Assembly (NCBI GenBank): GCA_019323655.1
Contig: JAHWGX010000023.1
Location: 1-24,632, forward strand
From: Candidatus Woesearchaeota archaeon
GTDB taxonomy: Archaea > Nanobdellota > Nanobdellia > Woesearchaeales > GW2011-AR4
Length of the DNA: 24,632 nucleotides
Direction of reading: 5' to 3'
A program made the translations under genes and the position numbers. Position 1 is the first letter of the stretch, and each line of letters opens with the position of its first letter. The notes under the pieces were generated by a model. It did no database searches. It was not told the DNA's origin and saw only the letters and a list, made by a program, of their open reading frames with translations. Below are positions 6,338 to 13,490 of the stretch, in pieces.

Positions 6338-6345
6338 ATTTATAA
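6338..6345 (-). promoter_or_regulatory. TATA box upstream of the PD-(D/E)XK-like gene
   Basis: On the minus strand this reads CTTATAAA within ACCTTATAAATTG. It is about 40 bases upstream of the chosen ATG at 6302, which would give a short leader containing the GGGGGTG ribosome site. Confidence 0.45.
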
Positions 6346-6382
6346 GGTTTTTGATTTTGTGAACGTTAAAAATATACGCAAA

Positions 6383-6524
6383 GGGCTGTGCCTGATTTAG
6401 GGGAGGCGGGTGGGCAGAATAACTAAAAGATATTAACCAAAATGGTGTGTGTTGTTAATGCATAATATCTATAAATAAAATCACGGTAGCCCATTTTTGC
6501 TTCAGTTCCGCTCTGGCACAGCCC
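6383..6524 (+). ncRNA. Structured intergenic element, copy 1 (candidate ncRNA or palindrome-ended mobile element)
   Basis: The ends GGGCTGTGCC (6383-6392) and GGCACAGCCC (6515-6524) form a perfect 10-bp helix. Inside are a G-rich block (6396-6422), a block at 6429-6462 and a conserved AGTTCCGCTCTGG (6504-6516). The same parts occur in the same order and orientation at 15317-15458. Possible internal helices are GAGgCGG with CCGCTC just inside the closing stem, ATTAAC (6432-6437) with GTTAAT (6454-6459), and AAAATGG (6439-6445) with CCATTTT (6491-6497); the last two would make a pseudoknot. No open frame accounts for it. I do not recognise it as tRNA, rRNA, SRP or RNase P RNA. Strand is assigned arbitrarily. 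Confidence 0.7.
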
Positions 6525-6561
6525 CTTAGAATTTTTGCTTAGAAGCATTACTTTACTGATT

Positions 6562-7260
6562 TTATTTCTTTTTCAATACCAGAATATTGCCCCTTCCCTT
6601 TTTAATCTTTTTAATCAAGCCCTTGTGCTCCAGTTCAGAAAGCATTAAACTTATTTTCGCTTCAGAGAAAGGCAGGTGCTTTCTTATTTCCTTCTGTGTC
6701 GTTCTCCCGCCTTCTTCTCTTAACAATTCAATAATCTTGCCTAAATACTTTTCACCACCTTCCTCATCTTCACTGACTATTTTAGAACTTTTATTATTTT
6801 TTTCTTTTTTGCCTTTAAAAATAACATAAACTGCAATGCCAAGAAAAAACAGGAATATTAGAACAAATAAAGATGCAAAGCTTATCTCCTCTGCTTCAGG
6901 AATTGCTATCCCGATATCCTGGGAAAGCTCATCCTCTTCATCAAAGCTTGGAAACAATATAAGGTCTATCACATAATTTCCCTCCCGGCTTATTGTTATG
7001 TTCCTGCTTTCTGATGCAGAAACTCCATCATTCCTTTGTTCTGCTTTTATCGTGTAAAATCCGTTTGGAATGTCAAAACTGTAACTGCCGTCTTTTGAAA
7101 TGAAATACTGTCCCGGAGTTGTATTGACTTCTACTCTCGCCCCAGAAGCTTTATTTAATGACAGGTCATATATGTTGCCATAAACTGTGGCAGCAAGAAC
7201 ATTGCCAGAAAAAGCAGCCATTAGCACAAATAACAGGATAAACCTAATTGCAGTTCTCAT
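6562..7260 (-). CDS. Membrane-anchored winged-helix regulator with secreted carboxypeptidase-regulatory-like domain
   Basis: A 232-residue protein with a signal peptide ending near 'GNVLA', an extracellular beta domain typical of carboxypeptidase-regulatory-like folds (VYGNIYD, SGARVEV, 'DGSYSFDIPNGFYTIKA'), an acidic linker and one transmembrane helix (FASLFVLIFLFFLGIAVYVIF). A basic stretch follows, then a C-terminal winged helix (KYLGKIIELLREEGGRTTQK through 'LSELEHKGLIKKI'). The layout suggests a one-component regulator that would sense something outside the cell and bind DNA inside. The ATG at 7260 is about 25-30 bases from a minus-strand TATA-like TTTAAATAT, consistent with a leaderless message. 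It is divergent from the secreted coiled-coil gene at 7523. Ligand and targets are unknown. Confidence 0.85.
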   Translation of the reverse strand: MRTAIRFILLFVLMAAFSGNVLAATVYGNIYDLSLNKASGARVEVNTTPGQYFISKDGSYSFDIPNGFYTIKAEQRNDGVSASESRNITISREGNYVIDLILFPSFDEEDELSQDIGIAIPEAEEISFASLFVLIFLFFLGIAVYVIFKGKKEKNNKSSKIVSEDEEGGEKYLGKIIELLREEGGRTTQKEIRKHLPFSEAKISLMLSELEHKGLIKKIKKGRGNILVLKKK

Positions 7261-7367
7261 AATAGCATCAAAAAGCAATTGCAGATATTTAAACTTTTAG
7301 AAATAATTTGCATAAAAAACCAAATAACTCTTCTTTTCTGATTTAAAGGCCAAACTAAGTTTTTTTC

Positions 7368-7402
7368 TTTCTTAAAGAAACAAATAAACTTTTGTAAAGT
7401 TT
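7368..7402. promoter_or_regulatory. Two short palindromes, candidate operator sites
   Basis: TTTCTTAAAGAAA (7368-7380) is a perfect palindrome with one central base. AAACTTT-TGT-AAAGTTT (7386-7402) is a perfect 7-bp inverted repeat. They lie side by side in the 262-base gap between the divergent membrane winged-helix gene and the secreted coiled-coil gene, upstream of the latter's TATA box. Winged-helix proteins often bind such dyads, but AT-rich DNA also yields them by chance. Confidence 0.3.
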
Positions 7403-7446
7403 TAAGTCCTTTTAAAAACCTTAAATTTTTTATTGTAAAAAGTATG

Positions 7447-7455
7447 TTTATAAAT
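7447..7455 (+). promoter_or_regulatory. TATA box of the secreted coiled-coil gene
   Basis: TTTATAAAT would start transcription near 7472-7480, giving a leader of about 45-50 bases that carries the GGAGGT ribosome site at 7511-7516. Confidence 0.5.
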
Positions 7456-7522
7456 AAAAATCATATTTGATGCGTGTAAAATAATAAAAATATAATAAAT
7501 TGGAAAATCAGGAGGTATGAAA

Positions 7523-8737
7523 ATGAAAAAAATATTGCTTATAGTCGTTTTGGGCATATTTTTAATTGGATTATTGCCCGTATATTCAATACAGAAGCCA
7601 GTAGATGTTGCGTCTGCACAGCAGGCCGGCAATGCCGCAGCGCAGGGAATACAGGCCACTAATGCTGAAAGAGAGCAGGTGAGGGAAGCTCTTGCTGAGA
7701 GACTGATGGATATGGAGCCTGAGAAGCTTAAAAGAATTCAGGCCCTTAACAATGTAAGGCTGGAAAAAGTTGCTGCTCTGGAAAATAAAGATGTAGCTAA
7801 GATAGCATCACTTTCAAGGGCAAGGCAAAAAGAGCTTCTTGAGCTTAACCAAGAGGATATTGAAAAAAGGCTCGAAAAAATCCGCGTTAGGACAGTAAAC
7901 AAAGCAGAAGACCTTAAGTTAAGGGTTCTTACAAGAGAAAGGGTTGAGGCAGCAAAAAACAATTTTCTGAAAGCAAGAAACAGGTACGAAGAGGCTAAAG
8001 GAAACTACTCAATAGCAAGAGAAAAATACCTGGCTGCAAAAAACTCCGGTGATCAGGAAGCTGCGCTTGAGCATGCAAAAGAAGTTTTGCTTAGTTCAGC
8101 AGAAGCAATTATAGGCCACCTAGAAAAGACAAAGGCCAAGATTGAAGAGAGCGAGAACATAGAAGAGGAAAAGGCAAATGAGCTTATTGAAAGGATTGAA
8201 GCCCATATATCTGAAATAGAAGATATAAAGTCGCAAATAGAAGCAGCAGAAACAAGAGAAGAGATTAGGGAAGCAGCTCGTCTTCTGAACAGCAATTGGA
8301 AAGAGCTTAGATTCAGAATCCATGTATTCGCAGAAAGGGTTGTTGTTGCGCGCATTCAAGGCGTCATAAACCAGGCAGAGGTTCTGGAGAAAAAGCTTGA
8401 CTCGGCTTTGTCAAGGATGGAAGAAAGAGGCATTGAGGTTGATGTTGATGCAGAAGTTGAGGAATTCAGCTCATTAGTTGCAGACGCTAAAGAGAAGTTT
8501 AATCAGGCAAAAGAAAAGCTTGAGCAGGCCAGGGAGGAAGAAGACAAAGACGCAGTTAAGTCCTTAGTTGACGAAGCAAAATCCCTGATTGAAGATTCAA
8601 GAGAGTCGCTAAAATCAGCGCATGACAAGCTTAAAGACATAGTGGCAAAAATAAGGGAAGCAGGCCAGGAGCTTGAAATAGATGATGATGAGCCTGTGGA
8701 AGTTGAGGTAGAATCAGGGGAAACAGAAGAAGCCTAA
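7523..8737 (+). CDS. Secreted coiled-coil protein
   Basis: A 404-residue protein. It begins with a signal peptide (KKILLIVVLGIFLIGLLP, cleavage perhaps after a later Ala such as VASA). The rest is almost entirely charged helix: heptad-like runs of Glu/Lys/Arg with Leu/Ile/Ala, including 'NNFLKARNRYEEAKGNYS' and 'AKEKFNQAKEKLEQAREEE'. The tail is very acidic (EIDDDEPVEVEVESGETEEA). GGAGGT at 7511-7516 sits six bases before the ATG at 7523; the ATG at 7517 touches the ribosome site, so 7523 is preferred. It is probably extracellular and could be a filament or spacer at the cell surface, but no catalytic motif is visible and its function is unknown. A small lipoprotein gene follows after the terminator. 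Confidence 0.85.
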   Translation: MKKILLIVVLGIFLIGLLPVYSIQKPVDVASAQQAGNAAAQGIQATNAEREQVREALAERLMDMEPEKLKRIQALNNVRLEKVAALENKDVAKIASLSRARQKELLELNQEDIEKRLEKIRVRTVNKAEDLKLRVLTRERVEAAKNNFLKARNRYEEAKGNYSIAREKYLAAKNSGDQEAALEHAKEVLLSSAEAIIGHLEKTKAKIEESENIEEEKANELIERIEAHISEIEDIKSQIEAAETREEIREAARLLNSNWKELRFRIHVFAERVVVARIQGVINQAEVLEKKLDSALSRMEERGIEVDVDAEVEEFSSLVADAKEKFNQAKEKLEQAREEEDKDAVKSLVDEAKSLIEDSRESLKSAHDKLKDIVAKIREAGQELEIDDDEPVEVEVESGETEEA

Positions 8738-8759
8738 AAGCTTCTTTTTTTTATTTTTT
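8726..8759 (+). terminator. Hairpin plus T-run after the coiled-coil gene
   Basis: AGAAGC and GCTTCT (8728-8733 and 8740-8745) form a 6-bp stem around CTAAAA, followed by a run of T interrupted by one A up to 8759. The stem includes the end of the coding region and the TAA stop (8735-8737). The T-run fits archaeal termination, which depends mainly on T tracts. Confidence 0.6.
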
Positions 8760-8824
8760 TCAGAAAACTTTAAATATAAACTAAAGACAAGCTTAAAATA
8801 CCAGTAAAAAGAGGTGCATTATCT

Positions 8825-9058
8825 ATGTTCAAAAAAATTGTTGCCGCATTGTTGATAACTCTAATGTTGTTTATTTTTCTTGGATGCGCAAAAAAAACAG
8901 GGCCAGAAACAATAGCAGAAACACCAACTGCAGAAGTTTCAGAGCCTGTCGGGGAAATAGAAACAGGAATTGCCGGCATAAGCGATATAGAGGAAGACAT
9001 GGACGCAAGCGAGCTTGATGACCTGGACACTATTTTAGGAGATATAGAGAACATTTAA
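8825..9058 (+). CDS. Small acidic lipoprotein
   Basis: A 77-residue protein with a basic start (MFKKI), a hydrophobic segment and a lipobox FLGC, so the Cys near residue 21 is probably lipid-modified and anchors the protein outside the membrane. The mature part is acidic and low-complexity (Glu, Thr, Ala, Asp) with no Cys and no recognisable domain. GAGGTG at 8812-8817 is seven bases before the ATG, and a TATA-like TTTAAATATAAA lies near 8770. It follows the secreted coiled-coil gene after a terminator, so it has its own promoter but may work at the same surface. Function unknown. Confidence 0.8.
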   Translation: MFKKIVAALLITLMLFIFLGCAKKTGPETIAETPTAEVSEPVGEIETGIAGISDIEEDMDASELDDLDTILGDIENI

Positions 9059-9100
9059 TTTCAATAATTTTTATATAATCTCCCTGATTCTTTTGTTTTT

Positions 9101-10192
9101 ATGATAGAATTGGAAGGCTCCTACCTTGAAGGCGGCGGCTCCATAGCGAGAATAGCCCTTGCTTTATCAACAATAACCCAAAATCCATTTGAAATAGCAA
9201 ACATAAGAAAAAACAGGCCCCAGCCGGGTCTGAAGCACCAGCATTTATTCTGCATCAAAGCTTTGGAGACGTTATGCAATGCCAATGTTGAAGGCGCTTT
9301 TCTGGGCTCAACATCTTTAAAGTACTCTCCTGGGAAAATAGAAGGAAAAACAATAGACATAGGCATTAAGACAGCTGGCTCAATAACACTATTTCTGCAG
9401 TCTTTGTTAATGCCCTCAATGTTCGCAGATAAGGCTGTAAGATTTAGCATCATTGGGGGGACAGATACAAAATGGAGCCCGACTTTCGACTACTTCAATA
9501 ATATTTTTCTGCCGCAAATGCAAAAATATGCAGATATAGAATGCAGGCTGATAAAGCGCGGCTATTACCCAAAAGGCAATGGCAAAGTTCAGATTAAAAT
9601 AAAACCGCTGTACAAAATCTCAGATTTCAGTGATTTCAATGAATTTTTAAGACATTTAAAACAAACTGCGCCTAAAATAAACCTGGCAGAGCAAGGGCAT
9701 TTAATACAGATAAAGGGAATTTCCCACGCCTCATTGGATTTGCAAAATGCAGATGTTGCTGAAAGGCAGGCAAAAGCAGCCGAAATAGAACTAAGCAGTT
9801 ATAAATGCCCTGTGAATATACGGGCAGAGTACAGCGAAACATTATCGGCAGGCTCTGGAATAACATTATGGGCAATATTTTCAAAACAAAAAGACGAAAT
9901 TGACATAAAAAATCCAATAAGGCTTGGAGCAGATGCTTTGGGAGAAAAGGGAAAAAAAGCAGAGGTAGTTGGCAAAGAGGCAGCCCAGAAATTAAAAAGG
10001 GAGATAGAAAGCAAAGCGCCTGTTGATATGCACCTAGCAGACCAGATTTTGCCTTTTGTTGCGCTTGCAGGAGGCAGCATCAAAACATCAAAAATAACAA
10101 ACCATACCAGAACAAACATTTACACAATAGAGAAATTTCTGGGAAAAACTTTTGAAATTGATGAAAGCAATAATACTGTTTCTGCAATATAA
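9101..10192 (+). CDS. rtcA: RNA 3'-terminal phosphate cyclase
   Basis: A 363-residue RtcA-family enzyme that converts an RNA 3'-phosphate to a 2',3'-cyclic phosphate using ATP through an enzyme-AMP intermediate. Seen are 'GSYLEGGGSIARIALALS', 'KNRPQPGLKHQHL', 'GGTDTKWSPTFDYF' and 'KRGYYPKGNG' in order, and a C-terminal 'VDMHLADQILPFVALAGG', whose His is the adenylation site. The length is normal for archaea. A TATA-like TTTTATATAAT near 9066-9077 lies about 30 bases upstream. The end is separated by 91 bases from the zinc-ribbon/EF-1 beta pair. No RtcB ligase is in the window. Confidence 0.95.
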   Translation: MIELEGSYLEGGGSIARIALALSTITQNPFEIANIRKNRPQPGLKHQHLFCIKALETLCNANVEGAFLGSTSLKYSPGKIEGKTIDIGIKTAGSITLFLQSLLMPSMFADKAVRFSIIGGTDTKWSPTFDYFNNIFLPQMQKYADIECRLIKRGYYPKGNGKVQIKIKPLYKISDFSDFNEFLRHLKQTAPKINLAEQGHLIQIKGISHASLDLQNADVAERQAKAAEIELSSYKCPVNIRAEYSETLSAGSGITLWAIFSKQKDEIDIKNPIRLGADALGEKGKKAEVVGKEAAQKLKREIESKAPVDMHLADQILPFVALAGGSIKTSKITNHTRTNIYTIEKFLGKTFEIDESNNTVSAI

Positions 10193-10252
10193 AACGTTCT
10201 CTAAGCAAAGCATACTGCCCCGTCGAATATCCACCCCCTACAAAACAATAAC

Positions 10253-10261
10253 CTTTATAAA
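10253..10261 (+). promoter_or_regulatory. TATA box of the zinc-ribbon / EF-1 beta operon
   Basis: CTTTATAAA is centred about 27 bases upstream of the ATG at 10284, exactly where a leaderless archaeal transcript would begin. Confidence 0.65.
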
Positions 10262-10283
10262 CAAAACGCCAATACCAAAAACC

Positions 10284-10460
10284 ATGCCAAAAGAAAAAAT
10301 AGTATGTTTGTCATGCAGGAAAAATGTATTGAATTCGAAAGGCACTTCTAAGTTTAACTGCCCTAACTGCGGGAAAACAGAAATTGTTAGGTGCACGCAT
10401 TGCAGGGAAATCGCAGCAAAATATACCTGCCCGGCATGCAGTTTTGAAGGCCCTAATTAA
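10284..10460 (+). CDS. Small zinc-ribbon RNA-binding-type protein (HVO_2753 / DUF1610 family)
   Basis: A 58-residue protein with four CxxC knuckles: 'CLSCRK', 'CPNCGK', 'CTHCRE' and 'CPACSFEGP', enough for two zinc sites. This is the archaeal small zinc-finger family often encoded next to EF-1 beta and thought to bind RNA or act in translation. The ATG at 10284 fits the TATA box at 10253-10261 for a leaderless message; a longer frame from 10152 would overlap rtcA. Its stop is one base before the EF-1 beta start codon, so both are made from one mRNA. Confidence 0.9.
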   Translation: MPKEKIVCLSCRKNVLNSKGTSKFNCPNCGKTEIVRCTHCREIAAKYTCPACSFEGPN

Positions 10461-10461
10461 A

Positions 10462-10740
10462 ATGGCGCAGGTTGTTGTAACTTTAAAGATAATGCCTGAA
10501 AGCCCTGAAATTAATCTGGAAAAAATAGAATCTGTGGCAAAAGCAAAAATTATTGATTTTTCTCAAAGCAGGGAGCTTAAAACAGAGCAGGAGCCAATAG
10601 CCTTCGGCCTGAAGGCATTGAAAATAACCTTTGTAATGGAAGAAAGCAAAGGCTCAACAGAAAATTTGGAAGAGGGCATAAAAACAATTTCAGGTGTGAA
10701 TTCTGTTGAGGTAACTGATGTGAGGAGAGCCATTGGTTAG
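10462..10740 (+). CDS. ef1b: Translation elongation factor EF-1 beta
   Basis: A 92-residue archaeal EF-1B, the guanine nucleotide exchange factor for EF-1 alpha. It has the expected small alpha/beta fold: 'VVVTLKIMPESPEINL', 'EPIAFGLKALKITFVMEE' and the end 'GVNSVEVTDVRRAIG'. The length is normal. It is one base downstream of the zinc-ribbon gene, and its stop codon overlaps the stop of the convergent PEGA gene. Confidence 0.95.
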   Translation: MAQVVVTLKIMPESPEINLEKIESVAKAKIIDFSQSRELKTEQEPIAFGLKALKITFVMEESKGSTENLEEGIKTISGVNSVEVTDVRRAIG

Positions 10741-11555
10741 CTGAGCAGTTTCCAGCTAAGCTTTGCATTTTCTGTGCTCTTCCAGCTTCCCCCAAGGGCA
10801 ACTAAATTATTCTCTTTTGTCGTGACGCAAAGGCTTTGCCCGGAATATAAGTACTCAAACTGGCCTTTTGTGCCAGCGCAGTCTTCCTTTTTGGCATCCT
10901 CAATATTTTTATCAATAGCCTTTATATTAGCCGGGTTTATCCTTGTAAAAACAAAATATTCATTGAACCTCTTTGAGAAAATGTCATCCTCAGCTTGCCT
11001 GTTGTTTGTAAATCCCTCTTCGCTGAAGTCATAATAAAGCAAAAAAACCCTTCCAACGCTTATTGTTTTGTTTGATGGAACTGCCTCACTTGGGCCATCT
11101 TTTTCTTCCTCAAAGTTTTCTGTAATCCCGGAAATTTCCTCAATACCCTCTCTAGATTCCTCCCTTTCTTCAACCGGCTTTATTAATTCTAAATGGGCTT
11201 CTAGAAAAGTTTTCTTGCCGGGCTCTATGCTCACTTCGCTTTCAAAGTCTTCATAGCCCTCTTTTCTTAAAATAGCCTTATGAAAGCCTGCAGGAACATT
11301 ATACAAGGTGTCTGGGCTTTCCCCCTCGTAATCACCGTCAATGAATATTTCTGCATTGCCGGGAAAAGTTTCAACCTCTAAAAATCCGGAGCCTGCGCTT
11401 TCTTCTGCAGCTTTAGTGCTTTCTTCCAGAGCCTTATCATCCTCTTTAGGCAGATAGCTAAAAATGATTATAAGGGCCATCACCAGAAAAACTGCAGGCA
11501 ATGCCCAGTTCATGCCAAACCTGATTTTCCTCTTTTTAATTTTCCTCTTTTTCAT
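10737..11555 (-). CDS. PEGA-domain membrane protein
   Basis: A 272-residue protein with a very basic N-terminus (KKRKIKKRKIRF), one transmembrane helix (WALPAVFLVMALIIIFSYL), a short acidic linker and a PEGA domain at about residues 57-118 ('GFLEVETFPGNAEIFIDGDY', 'VPAGFHKAILRKEGY', 'VSIEPGKKTFLEAHLEL'). PEGA domains are surface beta modules of unknown ligand. An acidic Glu-rich linker follows, then a C-terminal domain of about 110 residues with two Cys (EDCAG and SLCVT), possibly a disulfide. The positive-inside rule places the C-terminal part outside the cell. It is convergent with EF-1 beta, overlapping by a few bases at the stop codons, and lies downstream of trm1 on the same strand. Confidence 0.85.
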   Translation of the reverse strand: MKKRKIKKRKIRFGMNWALPAVFLVMALIIIFSYLPKEDDKALEESTKAAEESAGSGFLEVETFPGNAEIFIDGDYEGESPDTLYNVPAGFHKAILRKEGYEDFESEVSIEPGKKTFLEAHLELIKPVEEREESREGIEEISGITENFEEEKDGPSEAVPSNKTISVGRVFLLYYDFSEEGFTNNRQAEDDIFSKRFNEYFVFTRINPANIKAIDKNIEDAKKEDCAGTKGQFEYLYSGQSLCVTTKENNLVALGGSWKSTENAKLSWKLLS

Positions 11556-11590
11556 CCTATTTTAGGCTAAAGGCAAATTAATATAAAAAT

Positions 11591-12787
11591 TTATTCTTTT
11601 AACAGCTCCAGTAATTTGTTGCAGGGAACATCGGACCTTATCCCTGTGCCAGAAAAATGGGTATTAGCAGCCTTAAAACCCATTCCCTTTATTTTTTCAA
11701 TAATCCTTTCTTTTTTCATTATCTTCCCATACCCTTTTTTTTCGGCAATGTCATGCACATCATAAAACCCAATACAGCCTGTTTTTGACTCCTCCTTGAT
11801 AATTTTTAAAAATTTCAATAATTCATTATAATTCTGGTTGTTATTGCTTATGCAGTTATCTTTTATTTTTTTATTACCTTTAATTGAACTTATTTTTAGT
11901 GATTTGTTACTCTTATAAACTGAATTTTTTATTAATGTGCTGTGCATCTTATTGGCCAGCTTAACATCCCACAAACTGCCAAGCCACAAAGGCCCCGCGT
12001 CATTAAACATGCCTTGCTGCCTTGCAATGTCATCCGCTGTTTTCTTTCCTTTAATGCACTGGAAAAAAACCCTGAAATAATGGTCTCTGGAATAGGAGAA
12101 TATTGGAAGCAAAGCTTTCTCATACTGCATCCCAATCAGTTGCACTTTTCTGATTAATATCCTGAGCCCGGTTTCGTGCATCATATAATCTTTTTTAGGC
12201 AAAGCCCAGTATTTCCTGATGCACGCCTTAGGGTATGTCCCGGACAAAGCTGCGGTATCTGTGTTAGTCACAGCCAAGATGCCCTCTCTGGAGATTCTCT
12301 TAACTGCAGAATCCAAATAGGGGTTAGAAGTTCCAAAGGGGTCAATATCAATATAATCAAAACCGCTGGATTTCAGCAGAAAAAGATTGGCATCTTCATT
12401 AAAGATTTTTATTTTATTGCCATTTTTATTTGTTATTTTTTTATTATTGGAATTATTTGTATTCTTTATTATTGTAAATTTCCTGATTTTATTAAGCTCA
12501 AGATTGTTTACTATTGAATTTAAAGCCTTTTGGCTGTAATCGTTGAAGCTTAGGCTTTTAATCTTGTTCTTGTCCAGCTCTTTCAGAAGCCTTATCCCCC
12601 GGATTCCGGAGCCAGCCAACGGCAGAGAAATCTGCATGCCCTTTTTGCCTAGGCTGTTCAGGAGCAGGATGGAAATGTCCCTGTTAAGCTTCATAACAGG
12701 GTTATAAAAAACCTCCATTTCTTTGGAAACCTTGTTGCTTCTCTTAATTTTTATTGCAGCATTCCCCTCTCCTATAATCTCATACAT
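11591..12787 (-). CDS. trm1: tRNA (guanine26-N2)-dimethyltransferase
   Basis: A 398-residue Trm1, which methylates G26 of tRNA using S-adenosylmethionine. Seen are 'FYNPVMKLNRDIS', the SAM site 'PLAGSGIRGIRLLKE', 'FNDYSQKA', the catalytic 'DIDPFGTSNPYLDS' (149-154 core), 'TNTDTAALSGTYP' and 'HETGLRILIRK', then 'GPLWLGSLWD'. Two oddities: residues 109-127 are an Asn/Lys-rich low-complexity insert, with a second Asn/Lys-rich stretch near 285-325. In addition, the Cys-rich zinc segment that in many archaeal Trm1 proteins precedes 'GPLWLG' is missing, with only about ten residues left there. The ATG at 12787 is the only good start. Upstream of it is the convergently unrelated small secreted protein gene on the same strand. 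Confidence 0.95.
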   Translation of the reverse strand: MYEIIGEGNAAIKIKRSNKVSKEMEVFYNPVMKLNRDISILLLNSLGKKGMQISLPLAGSGIRGIRLLKELDKNKIKSLSFNDYSQKALNSIVNNLELNKIRKFTIIKNTNNSNNKKITNKNGNKIKIFNEDANLFLLKSSGFDYIDIDPFGTSNPYLDSAVKRISREGILAVTNTDTAALSGTYPKACIRKYWALPKKDYMMHETGLRILIRKVQLIGMQYEKALLPIFSYSRDHYFRVFFQCIKGKKTADDIARQQGMFNDAGPLWLGSLWDVKLANKMHSTLIKNSVYKSNKSLKISSIKGNKKIKDNCISNNNQNYNELLKFLKIIKEESKTGCIGFYDVHDIAEKKGYGKIMKKERIIEKIKGMGFKAANTHFSGTGIRSDVPCNKLLELLKE

Positions 12788-12826
12788 AAGAATCGAGAAT
12801 TAAAACAAAAATAAAAAACTATTGAT

Positions 12827-13177
12827 TTAGACAACCATAATAACCCTGTGCTTGACATCCCTTGCCTCATCATTGCCCGCAGTTATTCTAACCAGGTAAT
12901 CTCCCGGCTTTACATAGCTTGGCACATCCCAGAAAATCAATTTTCCCTCTTTGTCCCCATCATCCAAATCAAAAGATTCTGTCTGCAGAACAATTCCCAA
13001 ATCATAAATAAGCAGCTTTACACTCAAATCTTCCAGATAATCTTCCCCATCATTATTGACATTAACATGCATAAAATACTGCTCATCCGCACTTGCATAT
13101 CCATTGTCTCTTATCATGCCTATTAGGCCTGAAAAGATAAACATAAACAACAATATTTCGCGCTTAATTTTAAACAC
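12827..13177 (-). CDS. Small secreted beta-domain protein
   Basis: A protein of up to 116 residues: a signal peptide (KIKREILLFMFIFSGLIGMI, cleavage near YASA), then an Ig-like domain ('FMHVNVNNDGEDYLEDLSVK', 'FWDVPSYVKPGDYLVRITAG'). The mature part resembles the add-on beta modules of cell-surface proteins; no binding partner can be named. The start is uncertain. The in-frame GTG at 13177 lies inside the GGAGGTG ribosome site itself, so translation may begin slightly downstream, perhaps at the ATT at 13168 or the ATG at 13144. A minus-strand TATA-like AGTTTATATCTT lies near 13203-13214. Confidence 0.75.
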   Translation of the reverse strand: MFKIKREILLFMFIFSGLIGMIRDNGYASADEQYFMHVNVNNDGEDYLEDLSVKLLIYDLGIVLQTESFDLDDGDKEGKLIFWDVPSYVKPGDYLVRITAGNDEARDVKHRVIMVV

Positions 13178-13278
13178 CTCCGCTCACACATCCCAGATTT
13201 TTTAAGATATAAACTTTTCTGTGTTTTAATTAGCGACATAAGCGATTAGTCAATGAAGTTGGATTACGCCCGGTTTGT

Positions 13279-13425
13279 CAATCTGCTCTGCAAGTTTACT
13301 GCGGGGCGTCGCTTCTCTGCCATAACGCTCCGCCCGCATAGTCCTTGCTGATAGATATGAGGCGAAAATTTCTTGGCAGGAAAAATTTTCGCCGAACCTA
13401 AATTTTGCCGAGAAGCGGCAGATTG
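13279..13425. ncRNA. GC-rich nested inverted repeats, candidate structured RNA or element remnant
   Basis: CAATCTGC (13279-13286) pairs perfectly with GCAGATTG (13418-13425). Inside it, GCTTCTC (13311-13317) pairs with GAGAAGC (13410-13416), and GGCGAAAATTT (13361-13371) pairs with AAATTTTCGCC (13383-13393), an 11-bp hairpin. The three helices nest without conflict, giving a closed multi-part fold of about 147 bases. The segment is visibly richer in G+C than its surroundings, a property of structured RNAs in AT-rich archaea. It shares no obvious sequence with the twin elements. Strand and identity are unknown; a decayed mobile element is an alternative. Confidence 0.45.
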
Positions 13426-13480
13426 AATTTGCCCTAAAACTAATGCTCCCTATTATTTTACTAAACAATCAATAACAACC

Positions 13481-13490
13481 TTTAAAAAAA
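13481..13490 (+). promoter_or_regulatory. TATA box of the aIF5B gene
   Basis: TTTAAAAAAA is centred about 27 bases upstream of the ATG at 13512, predicting a leaderless transcript and supporting that start. Confidence 0.5.

Noticed and set aside
8825..9058. The overlapping minus-strand frame 8770-9054
   Set aside because: The plus-strand lipoprotein has a ribosome site, a TATA-like box and a lipobox; the minus frame has none of these.
13250..13468. A 72-codon minus-strand frame in the aIF5B upstream gap
   Set aside because: No start signals, unusual composition, and it runs across nested inverted repeats; it looks like chance translation of structured DNA.
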